NCBI GenBank assembly: GCA_001599295.1
Contig: BCGN01000003.1
Location: forward strand, 163,148 to 227,147
From: Sporopachydermia quercuum
Lineage: Eukaryota; Ascomycota; Sporopachydermiomycetes; Sporopachydermiales; Sporopachydermiaceae
DNA length: 64,000 nt
Direction: 5' to 3'
Below, in pieces: positions 31,922 to 43,181 of this stretch. Within the stretch, counting starts at the first letter, position 1. Each line of letters starts with the position of its first letter. A program made the translations under genes and the position numbers. The notes under the pieces are model-generated. The model was not told where the DNA came from and did not search any database. It was given only the letters and a program-made list of their open reading frames with translations.

Positions 31922-32487
31922 ATGTCCAGTTTAAATGCTTTCATTAATAGTAAGTAGAAGAAATATTGAAATTGAGCTTGAAAATTGTCGAGGCATACTA
32001 ACGAATCAATAGAAAAGGTCACGGTCATAACTACTGAGGGAAGATTATTTGTGGTAAGTATTGGAAAGGATTAACTGATATATTCTCAAATCACTAGATC
32101 TGAGAAGAATGTGTGGAGACAATGAAGCTTGACTCCAATGTACTTCGCTTAGGATCTTCTGACGCAAAGATGATCGAGAAAGGACATCCTGCCACACTCG
32201 CACTTCATCAGAAATTGACATTTCCTATAGCATACATGATACTAACAAGAATCGGACAGGGGAAACTAGAAGGGTATGACCAAGCTGTCAATCTAATACT
32301 ATCGCAGACAGAGGAACGAATAATAACACCAGATTCTCCTGGTGAAATAATCAAACTAGGTGTATATCTTTTACGAGGGGATCTAGTAGTTCTATGTGGT
32401 CTCATTGATGAGGAACTAGATAATGAGATCAACTGGGAGAAAGTAAGAGGCCAAAAGCTGAAACCTTCAAGGAATCTGAACAAATGA
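31922..32487 (+). CDS. LSM8: U6 snRNA-associated Sm-like protein Lsm8, three exons
   Basis: Lsm8 defines the nuclear Lsm2-8 ring that binds the 3' end of U6 snRNA. Exons are 31922-31949, 32013-32053 and 32260-32487. Intron 1 has GTAAGT, TACTAAC at 31996-32002 and AATAG. Intron 2 has GTAAGT, TACTAAC at 32240-32246 and ACAG. The spliced product is 98 residues: VTVITTEGRLFVGKLEGYDQAVNLIL forms Sm1 (human VAVITSDGRMIVGTLKGFDQTINLIL) and GVYLLRGDLVVLCGLID forms Sm2 (human LGLYIVRGDNVAVIGEID). Size equals the human protein (96). The open frame runs back from exon 3 to 32113 inside intron 2, but conservation requires the splice. Confidence 0.95.
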
Positions 32488-32650
32488 AAAACTAATAATA
32501 ATGATAAGAAAANCTGATAATAAAAAAATGGAACAACGACTAAAAAGCAGGTTCTACGACAAATCCACGAATTATAGATAGTAACACAAATCAACTTTCA
32601 CACAACCACAATAACAGCAGTGATATACCATTAATCAATCAAATAATCAT

Positions 32651-33656
32651 TCAGTTGATAACTTGATTCACATACATTTTCTCCGCACCAATTGCACAGT
32701 CAGGAGGAATACCAAACTGCTTCATTTTGATCGCAAGCTCAAGCAAATAGTCAATAGCTTCATTATAAATCTTAGCCTTCCACACAGTCTCTCCCCACAC
32801 ATANATACCATGACGACGCACGAGTACTGCTGTTGCTTGAGGATAATTCTTGATGGCTTCTTGTAAACTATCGGTCAGATCTTCTTCATGTGCAGTGTTT
32901 TCAATAATAGGGATTTCTAGGGTATCAAAAAATCCAAGACTACCTGGTTCTGTTACTTTTGGAATAGCTTTAATTTGTTCAATATTAGCAATTCGAAACA
33001 CTCTGTCGTACAGCAATGACACCATTACCGCGTTTTGTGAATGAGTATGAATGCAAGCTCCAGCATTACGCATTTTATATGCTGACATGAAAAGAGGTGT
33101 GCAGGCTGATGGTTTATACACTTTAGGTTTTCTCAGAATCTTCTCTGATTCATAATCGAGAACAAACATATTTTCAGGAATCATTCGCTGGTCTGTTAGT
33201 GAATTTAGATGGATATTGGTGCTGGATTTCAATCTATGAGCATTGCGAACTTTAGAACCTTTCATATCTGTTCTCCATACTACTCCTGATCATTTCCAGC
33301 CTAGAATCTAGATTTACATACCTCTTTCTGAACTCCCGATGGAGCAATGAAAATTTTGTCTCTAATAAATAATTTTTAGTACGCAAGTCTTCAGAATTCA
33401 TAACTGGTCTGGCCCATTTAAGTCAACAAACTTCAGACATGAGTACGTACTCACTGTCAATTGATACTTACTCTTCCCTAATACTGATTCCCCCACCAGT
33501 ACCGGTGACCCAGCCATTGTTATAGAAGATCTTACACAATTCACAAATAAGATTAGCAGGATGATTAGGGTCCTCTGATGTAATCAGAATATCTTCTTCC
33601 CTTTCTAAGTCGAAAGCCTCTGTAGGCTTTCCGTTATGATTGCATTTACAAGCCAT
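32651..33656 (-). CDS. MDE1: Methylthioribulose-1-phosphate dehydratase, three exons
   Basis: The enzyme acts in the methionine salvage pathway in the cytosol. Exons on the minus strand are 33656-33472, 33361-33322 (40 bases) and 33187-32651. Donors are GTAAGT and GTATGT. Branch sites are TACTAAA and CACTAAC, and acceptors TTAG and CCAG. Spliced, it reads [35 protein letters not shown], matching yeast Mde1. The 253-residue product (244 in S. cerevisiae) is a class II aldolase-fold enzyme with zinc ligands in IHTHSQ and RRHG, plus KPSACTPLF and [12 protein letters not shown]. The N-terminus carries an extra CKCNH stretch of unknown meaning. Its 3' end converges on LSM8, 163 bases away. Confidence 0.96.
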
Positions 33657-34381
33657 TTTGAAGTCTGAGCCAAGAGATCCAACTAACTACGGAACTACAG
33701 AACGTTAATAATTACCACTGATCCAATCGCAAAATTGACTTCCAAAGTGCCTACATTCTCTCAAAATACACCCGCAAATAACATACTGTCAGTATAATAC
33801 ACTTTTGGTTATTGGAATAGCAGCTAAAACGTATTTATACCGAGAATAGCTAGCAAACTGGAAAAACTATCAAGGGTATGTATGTATGATATAATTTTCA
33901 TCACGAAAAGGGAACAATAAGGGCCATGTGGGTTGACGCAATAATATGCAACTAGATCTTCAAACGAAGTTGCTATGTCTTATAATATCACGTAAACATA
34001 ATTATATACTCTAAGTCTGTGATTACGTAATCGGTAACATATCCTACAGTCTATCTTAGCATGTCATAATGTGATGGTTTATTATTCATTTTAATGCAGC
34101 ATTTCCCTATGTAAAATCGCCCTTTTTATGTCAATTATATGCAAGCTCCCATACTCTTTTCAATGGCACCAAAACGCTCAAATTGGCTCACGATTTCATC
34201 GCAAAATCAGCATCGGTTTCAATCAATTCTTCACGTGATCGCTCAATTTCAATTCGAACATCGAGCCAGTATATTTTCATCAATTTCCCTTTAATTCCTA
34301 ATAAATCTTTCTATTCCTTTTAATTCCTTTATCTTCTGATAATTCAACCATCATTTAACTTCATAATTCCCCCTGAACCTT
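33657..34381. other. MDE1 promoter and DNA2 3' flank
   Basis: No gene. It holds a TCACGTGA palindrome at 34231-34238, listed separately, and otherwise AT-rich DNA. Confidence 0.5.
34231..34238. promoter_or_regulatory. TCACGTGA palindrome upstream of MDE1
   Basis: A perfect Cbf1-type palindrome about 575 bases before the MDE1 ATG. It is followed by TC as in the site at 19604. Cbf1 serves sulphur amino-acid genes in Saccharomyces, so a link to methionine salvage is reasonable. The distance is large and the role is inferred. Confidence 0.3.
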
Positions 34382-37300
34382 CTAGAAATCCTCCTCCAAT
34401 CCAAACGAGCTTGAAAACTCATCCTCATTCCAACCCTCAGTGCTGAGCTCCTTCATAATATTCTCCACTATAGGCTTCTTTGCTACCACCTTCTTGAAGT
34501 CTGGCTTGATAACTACTAGCTGTCTATTACTAGCTGACCTTAATTCACTTAATATATCTCTCGTAGCGCTTTTGCCCGTAATTTCCGGTCTCTGCTTCTC
34601 CTTCTGTTTCTCCCTGGCTGCCCTTGGCTTTCTAGGTGAATATTCAGAGATACTAATACTACTGTCAATTCTCAACGGGATATCATATACTTCTTCAGCA
34701 CCTTCAGGTAAATCGTAGAACCAGTTTTCTCTTTCAAATAATTCCAGGAACGTCTTGAACTCATCACTGCCCAATAGTGTCCTTTTAGATCCTATGATAA
34801 TCAACTTACTCTTTGCTCTTGTCATTGATACATTCAGACGTCGCCAGTCTTTCAATAACTGTCCAACCTGTCGATTATCATTTGACCGTACTAACGAAAT
34901 TATCATACATTCTTTATCTCGTCCTTGAAATTTATCTGCAGTCAGAATTTCAATCTCGGGTTTATTATGCAATAACTGGTTCAATAGCTTGATTTGGGAC
35001 TTGTAGACGGATAAGATGCCAATCTCTGTTTCCCGAACATCGCATAGACATAAAGCCTCAGTTAATTGCCTTACTAATTCTGCTTCAACTGGATTTTGGA
35101 CTCTCTCACCAATAGTGATTTCGTTTGCTGGTAAGCAATCAGTATTGGCAAATATAACTTTATGGTGATCTTCCAACAGATGGTCAATCCAATGTTTGGA
35201 AGCGACTGATGAAATGTCATTCCTGATACAATTATCGGAAGCAGATTCAAATTNGCTCCTTTTATTACCATTATTCTTCTTTCGAATACTTCCTAGCTTC
35301 CATTTATTCTTAATAACCAGCTTTCTCCTCTTGATATCATCGTTCCCACATATCAATTCTCCTTTATAAACCAAAGTGTTGCTGATCTTCATAATATCTT
35401 CACACATTCTATACTGATATCTTAGCTTGATAACATCACTAGGATGCTTCTCACATAGCAATTTGAACAAACTGTCTTCCAGCCCTTCATTCTTGGCTTC
35501 ATTGTTGATAACCAATGGCGAGAGCTGGAAATGATCTCCAACAAGAATGAATTTATCAGCAAATCGTAAAGGGCCAAGAGAAAACGGTAGTGTAAGCTGC
35601 GAGGCTTCATCAATTATACAGAAGTCGAATTTCCTTTCGTTGAAAAGCCAATGAGTTATTCCTAAGCATGTAGTTGCAACTATCGACGAAGTTTGATACT
35701 GAGAAAGAGGAGATGAAGTAGAACCCGAGGAGGAAGAGGAAGAAGAAGAAGAGGGAAGCGAAGAGGACAAGCCAGGAATGTATTTCCTTACTGCAGGATG
35801 AATATTACGCGATGATCCTAGTCTAATAAGAGACAATGGGAGCTTTGACTCGCATTCAGAAGAGCCTTGGCTACCATCCATGCTACCACTATTGCTGGCA
35901 TTGTTGCTGTTGCTATTGCTTTTACTATCATCGATTCCATCTTTCACGGTCAAACCTTCTAACTTCGTGATGATATTATCAACAGCGGAATGAGTATAAG
36001 AGGTGAGTAAAACAGTGTTTCCTCTACTAATAAGGATTCTGATTAGTTCTGCGATTGTCGTTGTTTTGCCTGTTCCTGGCATTCCTAGTATTAAGGCGTA
36101 GTCTTTAGCCTGTAGAACTTTGGTGAACAGGTTCTGTTGATCAGCATTGAACTTAGCTGAATTAGCTTTACTATCACCATCACCTTTCCTATCAACATTC
36201 TTATTCCCATTATTCCCATTTCCACCCTCACACTCAAACAGAGGCTTTTGCAGATCGACAATCAGCTCCTTGTGTCTTTTATGCCCATTCTCACTTACCA
36301 ACTCAAGCACATTATACCTTGCAAGTTGAAATCCAAACGTAAACTCATCTTTGTCAACGCGAAAAGTAACATCAGGAACTCGGCTGGTTACCTTCCTGGT
36401 TCTGTTTTCCCGCAAAACACCATGGAATATCTGGTTGTTGTTTCCATTGAACCCAGCACGTTTAAGCATCAGCTGATCAAGTCTTTTGTTGGTTGAAACA
36501 ACTATTTCGTCTTCTTTTATCCGTTTGACGATTCCTTGACACAGTCCATAATGTCCTTCTTCATCAGATATGATAATATGATCGCCAATGCTTATTTGGC
36601 CCATGTTTATATTGAATGGTGATGTCACCGGACCGTTGATATTTCTGATGAACTTGTAGATGTATCTATCACTGTATGTGATGTTAGGATCTGCAGGATT
36701 TGAGGGATTTGCCGTAGTAGGACTTGTCGTAAGAGCTGCAGTATTATTCTCATTACCATCACTGCTATTACCATTGCCTGCACTCCCGTTTTTCAGCTCA
36801 TTTACTGATCCCTGAGAATCAGGCTTGATAACCAGATTACTTATACACCTACCAATCAACTCCCGTTCTTTACTAGTTAACAACCATAGCTGCTTTCTGA
36901 TTGATTTGATGCTTGACTCTTCTTTGCTGATTAATTTCTCCCATTTGAAGTAAAAGGCTGACGATAATTTAGTAGCAGTATCATCAGAATTTACACGACC
37001 ATCATTACTAATATTGCTACTATTAGCATCAGCACTGTATAATGAGTTCAGAGTCATACACTCATCTTTGGCCCAGCAATATGAACACACACGTTCATCC
37101 TCAATCATTGGCGGCATAGCTATAGTATCAATCCTGTCCTTACTCTTAGCGTCTTTCGCTTTCTCTTTCTCTTTCTCTTTTCTTTCTTCTGACGCTTTAT
37201 CTGCTATGCTCAAATAGCTTGCTAGTTCATTCCTGGCGATAATCAAACTTCTTAGTTCATGCCATTGGTTGTCGATCTTGAACACTTCGTTATGCTGTGA

Positions 37301-39916
37301 ATAATACAATAAAGAGAAGTTGATATTCAAATTATAACGGTCATTTAATAGTAATGAATAGAGCAACGTTTGGCCGCGATGCTCAATTGTTTGCCTGTTT
37401 CCAGTTTTAATTTCAAATGGGATAAGGTATTTATCACCAGAATTACTGTTGATAGTACCGGNATTGCTGTTTCTGCTGGTATTCCTATTCCTCTTAATGT
37501 CTCCCTGTTTCATCGTTACTTCGGTCGTTGCGTCAATCATGCCTTTCAGTCCGAACATCGGAGACCAGATATTCTCTTCTACATCAATCACATTGGTAAT
37601 AGAATATTGGGCATTTGACTTGCTTCCAGTGCCATTTCCAGCACCACTACTGGTACTATTCCTAGTATCAGTATCAAAATCAACGTACTTTTCACTCCAT
37701 TGAACAATACTCTCAAACTTTGACTCAATATAACTTCTGACAGATTCAACCGTTTCGCCGCATAGCAGAATATCGATTTCGTAATCAGATAATTCACTCT
37801 CTAGCACTTGCTGCATCAATTGGAGATCGAATTTCTGCTGTTTGAAACAAAACTGGATAATCAAATGGATTATGGTTCCATAAATCAAATATTTGCTTGT
37901 TCCTGATGGAAATGTAAATCTCTCTTTGATAAAACTTCTTCTTAAACAAGAAAATGAGTCAGTGATATTTGTTGCTGATAATAGAATATCTGGCTCAAGT
38001 ATTAACAAAGTATTATTGTTATCTTCGACAACAATAGTTGATGGTAAATTGCATGTATTATTGTTGAGTGTAATAATATGGATTATGTCATTAATGTTAT
38101 ACAGTTGATACTTCCATTGGCCTTTCAGGATGATTTTGTAAAAGGTATTATTTTTGTCAATAGACATTAATGTTGTTTCTGAAGATGATTTGATTACATT
38201 GATTATTTTAAATCGTTTTAATTGTTGTCTGTCCGCTGCTAGATTTAATTCACTAACAGAAGAAGATGAGGAATTCACGGTATTCATGGAATTAATGTTA
38301 GTAATTTTTGTAGATTTTGACGTACCCGCATTAATTAAGGCATCAATTTCTGTATCAAAAACATCATCTAAATCGTCGAACTCATCGAGTTCGTCAATTG
38401 GTGTCGGTCCATTTGAATTTTTGTTCACATCCAAAGTTAAGGTGTTGCCTTCATTAATAGTTTTTGCATCCTTTAACGACTTTTCATCAATGCACTTTTC
38501 ATTAATGTCACTAAAGGAGAAATCATCAAATTCTTCTAATTCGTTGTGAATATCAGTATTGCTAGTAGTGCTGTTATCAGCATTATTTATAGTGTTTTTC
38601 TTAGCAGACGATTCATTTGGTTCATTACTGATATCTTTTTCATCCTGATGAACGGTCTGAGATAACTCCCACTCTAATATATCAGAATCCATTAAAGAGA
38701 TTCCATAATCGCTGGAATCGTCCTTAATCGATGGTGAGCTGGTTTTAACGTAATAATTGCTTTGAGCAACAGTTTTAGTAGCGGTGACAGCATTGATTGT
38801 ATTACTATTGCTTTTATCATTATCATTACTATGTCGAACACTAATATTCTGCTTCTGAGATATTCTACCTCTTAAAGGACTATCAGATAGTAATGTAGTG
38901 CTATCATCTTCATCATTCCATTGATTATCAAACTCGTTTACCAAATTCACATATTCATCATCTTGCCGCGGCAGTGGAACGTTTGACTGTTGATCCTGTA
39001 AAGCTGTTGAGGATTTAGTAATCAAATGGTTAAACGACCTTGATCGAGGTAAAGCTGATCTGTTATTCTTGTTTTTGTTCTTACTTTCATCTTGCCTATC
39101 AAAAAGATCATTCTCCGGAATAAATTTACCAACTAGCATTGATATTGGATCGAATGTGCGTAATTCCTTATTAGTACTCTTATCTTTACTCATATCGTTA
39201 GAATTATCATCACTAATTTTAATACTTCCTTTGCTTCTTTCAGTTGAAGACGATTGTGATGAATCTAACGGTGACGACGATGAGATGTTCAATGGAGTAT
39301 GAGCCCAAGAAATTTGGCTATCGTTCAACTGATTATTCTTATTGTATGCTATTCTGTTGAATATATTTCTAATGGGTGTTCTCATTCCTGATTCTGGTGT
39401 TAGAAGTTTCCCTTTAGGAGTTTTCAATTGCTTAATTTCAGAAAATATGTTGAAACTCTCCGTTGTATCTTTCTTGTCATTTCTTGTCATTGGTGTAAAA
39501 CATGGGGAAGGCAATGATGACACTTTTGATATACCAGGAGTTGCGAATGAAGCAGAAGTTGTGGCCTTTGAAATATTTGTAGTACTAGCTGCATTGCTAC
39601 TAGGAATATCAAACTTATATTTGGTGATAGGTTTATTCTTGATGTTTCTGCTGACATTTGATAGTCCAGCTAATCTTTTCTTGGATGATACATTCTTAGT
39701 ATTATTTGACTTGGAATCTGATAATCGTTTCTTTGGTAATTCATCTTTTAGATAGTCCGGTAAAACATTTAATGGTTCAGTATACTTGTTGCTAATACTC
39801 TTCCTAGCACTATTATCATTATTATTGGTAGTAATATCAACTGTCCTGTCATTGATATTGCTAGTATGATTTACCATCTTGATGTTAGTATTTATGATCG
39901 GATCGAATATGATCAA
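34382..39916 (-). CDS. DNA2: Dna2 nuclease-helicase
   Basis: Dna2 trims long flaps in Okazaki-fragment processing and resects double-strand breaks. The product is 1844 residues. About 600 N-terminal residues are disordered, Ser/Asn/Asp-rich. A RecB-like nuclease domain with the iron-sulphur cysteines follows: SCLRRSF near 657 and VCSYCWAKDEC near 942, with the catalytic EIKTG near 835. The SF1B helicase has Walker A GMPGTGKTT near 1277, DEAS near 1434, GDHFQLSP, YRMCEDIM, the late motif TADKFQGRDKE and SMTRAKSKL. S. cerevisiae Dna2 has 1522 residues; the excess is in the N-terminus and in Asn/Ser-rich insertions between nuclease and helicase. The second Met (39877) is an alternative start. 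MluI cell-cycle boxes lie upstream. Confidence 0.96.
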   Translation of the reverse strand: MIIFDPIINTNIKMVNHTSNINDRTVDITTNNNDNSARKSISNKYTEPLNVLPDYLKDELPKKRLSDSKSNNTKNVSSKKRLAGLSNVSRNIKNKPITKYKFDIPSSNAASTTNISKATTSASFATPGISKVSSLPSPCFTPMTRNDKKDTTESFNIFSEIKQLKTPKGKLLTPESGMRTPIRNIFNRIAYNKNNQLNDSQISWAHTPLNISSSSPLDSSQSSSTERSKGSIKISDDNSNDMSKDKSTNKELRTFDPISMLVGKFIPENDLFDRQDESKNKNKNNRSALPRSRSFNHLITKSSTALQDQQSNVPLPRQDDEYVNLVNEFDNQWNDEDDSTTLLSDSPLRGRISQKQNISVRHSNDNDKSNSNTINAVTATKTVAQSNYYVKTSSPSIKDDSSDYGISLMDSDILEWELSQTVHQDEKDISNEPNESSAKKNTINNADNSTTSNTDIHNELEEFDDFSFSDINEKCIDEKSLKDAKTINEGNTLTLDVNKNSNGPTPIDELDEFDDLDDVFDTEIDALINAGTSKSTKITNINSMNTVNSSSSSVSELNLAADRQQLKRFKIINVIKSSSETTLMSIDKNNTFYKIILKGQWKYQLYNINDIIHIITLNNNTCNLPSTIVVEDNNNTLLILEPDILLSATNITDSFSCLRRSFIKERFTFPSGTSKYLIYGTIIHLIIQFCFKQQKFDLQLMQQVLESELSDYEIDILLCGETVESVRSYIESKFESIVQWSEKYVDFDTDTRNSTSSGAGNGTGSKSNAQYSITNVIDVEENIWSPMFGLKGMIDATTEVTMKQGDIKRNRNTSRNSNXGTINSNSGDKYLIPFEIKTGNRQTIEHRGQTLLYSLLLNDRYNLNINFSLLYYSQHNEVFKIDNQWHELRSLIIARNELASYLSIADKASEERKEKEKEKAKDAKSKDRIDTIAMPPMIEDERVCSYCWAKDECMTLNSLYSADANSSNISNDGRVNSDDTATKLSSAFYFKWEKLISKEESSIKSIRKQLWLLTSKERELIGRCISNLVIKPDSQGSVNELKNGSAGNGNSSDGNENNTAALTTSPTTANPSNPADPNITYSDRYIYKFIRNINGPVTSPFNINMGQISIGDHIIISDEEGHYGLCQGIVKRIKEDEIVVSTNKRLDQLMLKRAGFNGNNNQIFHGVLRENRTRKVTSRVPDVTFRVDKDEFTFGFQLARYNVLELVSENGHKRHKELIVDLQKPLFECEGGNGNNGNKNVDRKGDGDSKANSAKFNADQQNLFTKVLQAKDYALILGMPGTGKTTTIAELIRILISRGNTVLLTSYTHSAVDNIITKLEGLTVKDGIDDSKSNSNSNNASNSGSMDGSQGSSECESKLPLSLIRLGSSRNIHPAVRKYIPGLSSSLPSSSSSSSSSGSTSSPLSQYQTSSIVATTCLGITHWLFNERKFDFCIIDEASQLTLPFSLGPLRFADKFILVGDHFQLSPLVINNEAKNEGLEDSLFKLLCEKHPSDVIKLRYQYRMCEDIMKISNTLVYKGELICGNDDIKRRKLVIKNKWKLGSIRKKNNGNKRSXFESASDNCIRNDISSVASKHWIDHLLEDHHKVIFANTDCLPANEITIGERVQNPVEAELVRQLTEALCLCDVRETEIGILSVYKSQIKLLNQLLHNKPEIEILTADKFQGRDKECMIISLVRSNDNRQVGQLLKDWRRLNVSMTRAKSKLIIIGSKRTLLGSDEFKTFLELFERENWFYDLPEGAEEVYDIPLRIDSSISISEYSPRKPRAAREKQKEKQRPEITGKSATRDILSELRSASNRQLVVIKPDFKKVVAKKPIVENIMKELSTEGWNEDEFSSSFGLEEDF

Positions 39917-41011
39917 TCATATATGCATATAATGACTGATGAGCTTTTGATGGATAACTATAAAGCCGTAAAGCCATCACCATGAAATAAAAAAATGACT
40001 TCCTGAAAAGAATTTCGCTCATATAATCCAACTATGATCAATTATAAGGTGAAAATAGCTGTAAAACAATGCAATTGTAGATGATGATATATAATGATAG
40101 GCGACTAACTCTTCCATCCAATTCACGCGTCAAGTGTAACGGTCTTCTCGTCTATAATTAGCTCTCTGTACAAAGCAATACAACAACTAGCTCATATCAA
40201 ATAGTAATATTTCAACCCCTAAAACCTTACACATTTTTTGGCCTCATCGATACTCATAATGGACCACGATGGAGCACATATAATAAACATACCTATCAAT
40301 CTCGCCTCTCACTGTCGTATTCTCTCAATTCTCTCATTATAAGAATAATTCTACGCGTTTTCAGTCGAACGCGGGTTTTCAGACGCGTCACGTGGAAAAT
40401 AAATAGTTAGTCATGTGACATTGGCGTGATGGGAACTTTCCTAATTGGTGTGTGCCAATTTTATTCAGTAGATAAGGAAAACGGTGATGAAATGCTTTTA
40501 TTGAGGTATTTTCTGTGGTCATGTTATGTAGTAAATGAAGAGCAGTAATAAATTAGATGTAAGATTTGTTGCNTATTAGGTAGGGGAAGCATCCAATTGA
40601 GAATAGGGAAATTTGATGTCTAGATTGTTATTGTTTGTTTGTTTGGGTTGATCGTTTGCTTAGATAACTACTAGATTGGATTCCTCCCTTACTCTATGTG
40701 TATGAAGTAAGGAATATGATATGAATTGGATACCATCAATTGATTGTACGGATTATATGGATTATAACGTACTGATACCGTACTGAAAAGAAGAAAAGTG
40801 TGAAATCGGGCGAAAGATTCAATTTGATAGAGGTTGATATACAGTTGTACATTCGCTAGCATTGTAATTATTGATTAGTTGTGCGATAGAAGTAGAACCA
40901 ACCTGTTCTCAGGCTTTCAGTCAATCAGGTATTATAGGTATTCAGGTATTTGATTCGGTATTTAATCAAGAAAAGACCAAAACCGAGCACTCAGCTGTTT
41001 ACGTTAACACC
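39917..41011. other. Divergent promoter region of DNA2 and the CaM-kinase gene
   Basis: No gene. It contains the MluI cell-cycle box cluster, listed separately, in its DNA2-proximal half. The CaM-kinase-proximal half is AT-rich with no motif I can name. Confidence 0.55.
40125..40394. promoter_or_regulatory. MluI cell-cycle box (MCB) cluster upstream of DNA2
   Basis: Three exact ACGCGT boxes occur at 40125-40130, 40353-40358 and 40383-40388. A near match AACGCGG lies at 40368, and a CACGTG at 40389-40394 abuts the last box. They lie about 210-480 bases before the DNA2 start. ACGCGT binds MBF (Mbp1-Swi6), which drives G1/S transcription of replication genes, so S-phase control of DNA2 is likely. 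The cluster could also act on the divergent kinase gene 620 bases away. Confidence 0.7.
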
Positions 41012-42866
41012 ATGTCGGAATCTTTTGATGATAACTTGAACGTAAATTCAAGCGACTTCAGACTTCATAGAGCAATGTCAGTGTCAATGAAGTCTCATGC
41101 TAGTTGTAAATATGTTGTGGTAAGTTGCGTTTGGTAAAGGAATAAAGAAATGAAGCGTTCTGTTGATACTGTTGCTAGCACTGTGTCTCAGTGTTCAGTG
41201 TTCTATTTCAATTGCTATCTCAAACTGCTGGTTCTGACAATTTTGCTTATCTAGGGAGAAAGATTGGGCTCAGGAAATTATGCTGAAGTAAAAGAAGGGA
41301 TGCATATCGAAACAAAAATGTATGTCAATACTTTGCATTTAACTGCTTTTCACGGTAGACCAAAAATACAGTGAAGATTGAGATTAACTAACATACAATT
41401 AGTCATTATGCTCTGAAAGCTATTAAGAAAAAGCTAGTGTTTGGAAGAGAACATATGGTAAGGATACTTGTGTTATTTATGCTCATTTTACTCTTTTTTC
41501 TTCCTCTTACTGCCAGTATCAACTTCCTAACAATCATCTACAATTATAGATTCAGAACGAAATCAAAGTATTGCAAAGAATATCTCAAGAGCACAAGCAT
41601 TTGTTGACTCTTGTTGACTATTTTGAAACAGATGATCATCTATATCTCGTAACTGATTTATGCTTAGGATCTGATTTATTCGATAGAGTATATACAGAAG
41701 AAACCATTGAGGAGAAATCAGTAATCAAGATCATAACAGCTGTTTTGAAAGGTACGCAATATTTACACTCTCATGGAATTGTTCATAGAGACTTGAAAGC
41801 AGAGAATATTCTATTCAGGCAGAAGATAACAAAAAGTAAAGAGGGGGCAAACGTCTATAATGACGATGATATAGTTATTGCTGACTACGGATTAGCTAGA
41901 ATCATTGATGTTCCAGGAACCATGCTCATGACAATGTGTGGTACTCCTGGCTATATGGCACCAGAAATGTTATCAAGAAAAGGACATGGTAAGGAAGTCG
42001 ATATATGGGCAATTGGCGTTTTGACGTATTTCGCTTTAGGAGGATACACACCATTTGATCAAGAGAGTGTTTTAGCTGAACAAGACGCAATAATAAAAGG
42101 TGATTTTGATTTTCTACCCAATGAGTATTGGATTGCTGTTTCCAATGAATCAAGAGACTTCATTGCCAGATGTTTAACTGTTGATATAAAGAAGAGAATT
42201 ACAGTAGTAGCAGCATTAGACCACCCCTTTCTCAATGTCAGCCATCCCAGAACGTACATTCCCGAATGCGATCCTTCAGTACTTGAGTCTGCTGTTGGAA
42301 GCCTGGGAAATAATGACTTTTTAAGACGTCATAATAGTAGAATGTCTTCTACTACTTTGTCGAGACATAATTCTAATGTATCACATGATTGGAGTTCGGA
42401 GAAACCTAACCTTGGATTCTCTACTAATAAACTGTTATCGTCAGATATTGAACAGCCTATGGCGTCACCTAAGCAAATCACATCTCCCTTCAACGAAAGA
42501 ACTAATTCGAGTACATCTATCAGTGATAAGTCAGGAACAAATACTCACCAGGCTCCTATAGCAATACCGGCAAAGATACCTAGATCAACAGTTGGCAATA
42601 AGCAGGCCGACCATCTAACTAAGGAACAGAAACTTAGAGGGAAGTTGTCTACCTCACCGGAGACTGCTGAGGACTTTATATCTTTGTTGGAATCTACAAG
42701 TAAGCGTCCGTCAATAACAGGGTCGATTTTACGTAAAGGTGATCATGAAACAGACTCGATTCTATCGAGACGTTCTTCTAACAGGAAATCAAGAGAATTC
42801 TCTTTCAATAGGGGAAGCTCTTTTGGCAATGGCTTATTAGATATGACGTCTTTAGATAATGCATGA
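41012..42866 (+). CDS. Calcium/calmodulin-dependent-type protein kinase (Cmk1-like), four exons
   Basis: Exons are 41012-41119, 41255-41319, 41403-41457 and 41550-42866, all with GTAAGT/GTATGT-type donors and AG acceptors that keep the frame. The product is 514 residues. The kinase domain has GERLGSGNYAEV (37-48), the ATP-binding lysine in YALKAIKK (K63), HRDLKAEN near 157, DYGLA (a DFG variant) near 186 and CGTPGYMAPE. HIETK...NEIKVLQRISQEHKHLLTLVDYFET closely parallels S. pombe Cmk1, a CaMKI-type kinase. The Thr in MTMCGT is the activation-loop site expected in this class. About 210 C-terminal residues are Ser/Thr-rich with RRSSNRKS-type basophilic sites. The calmodulin-binding segment is not obvious, so Ca2+ control is presumed from the family. 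Confidence 0.88.
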
Positions 42867-43098
42867 AAGTATTTCATTATGTATAGTATACTACGAGAGA
42901 GTACAACGAACTGGTACATTTGGAGCACTCCATATAAGAAGATCCTGCGTAGGTGATGATATCAAACATAAGCAGAAGAATACAGTAACAAGGCTGGGCC
43001 TAGCAGTTTAAATAGTTGGCAAGTGGTAAATAACTTATATTTGAGAATGAAGAACAAAAATAATAATAGAAAAATAAAATAAAAATGAAAAAAGATAA

Positions 43099-43181
43099 TG
43101 ACGGATGCGAGATTCGAACTCGCGCGGACTCTGTCCAGCAGATCTTAAGTCTGCCGCCTTAGACCACTCGGCCAACCCGCC
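43099..43181 (-). tRNA. tRNA-Leu(UAA), copy 1
   Basis: The 83-base minus-strand gene folds with acceptor GGCGGGT/ATCCGTC (two G-U pairs), discriminator A and anticodon loop CTTAAGA with anticodon TAA. It has a long variable arm and the T arm GCGAG-TTCGAAT-CTCGC. No intron. A run of six T (43088-43093, minus strand) downstream is the Pol III terminator. The long variable arm and the sequence fit Leu. Confidence 0.95.
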
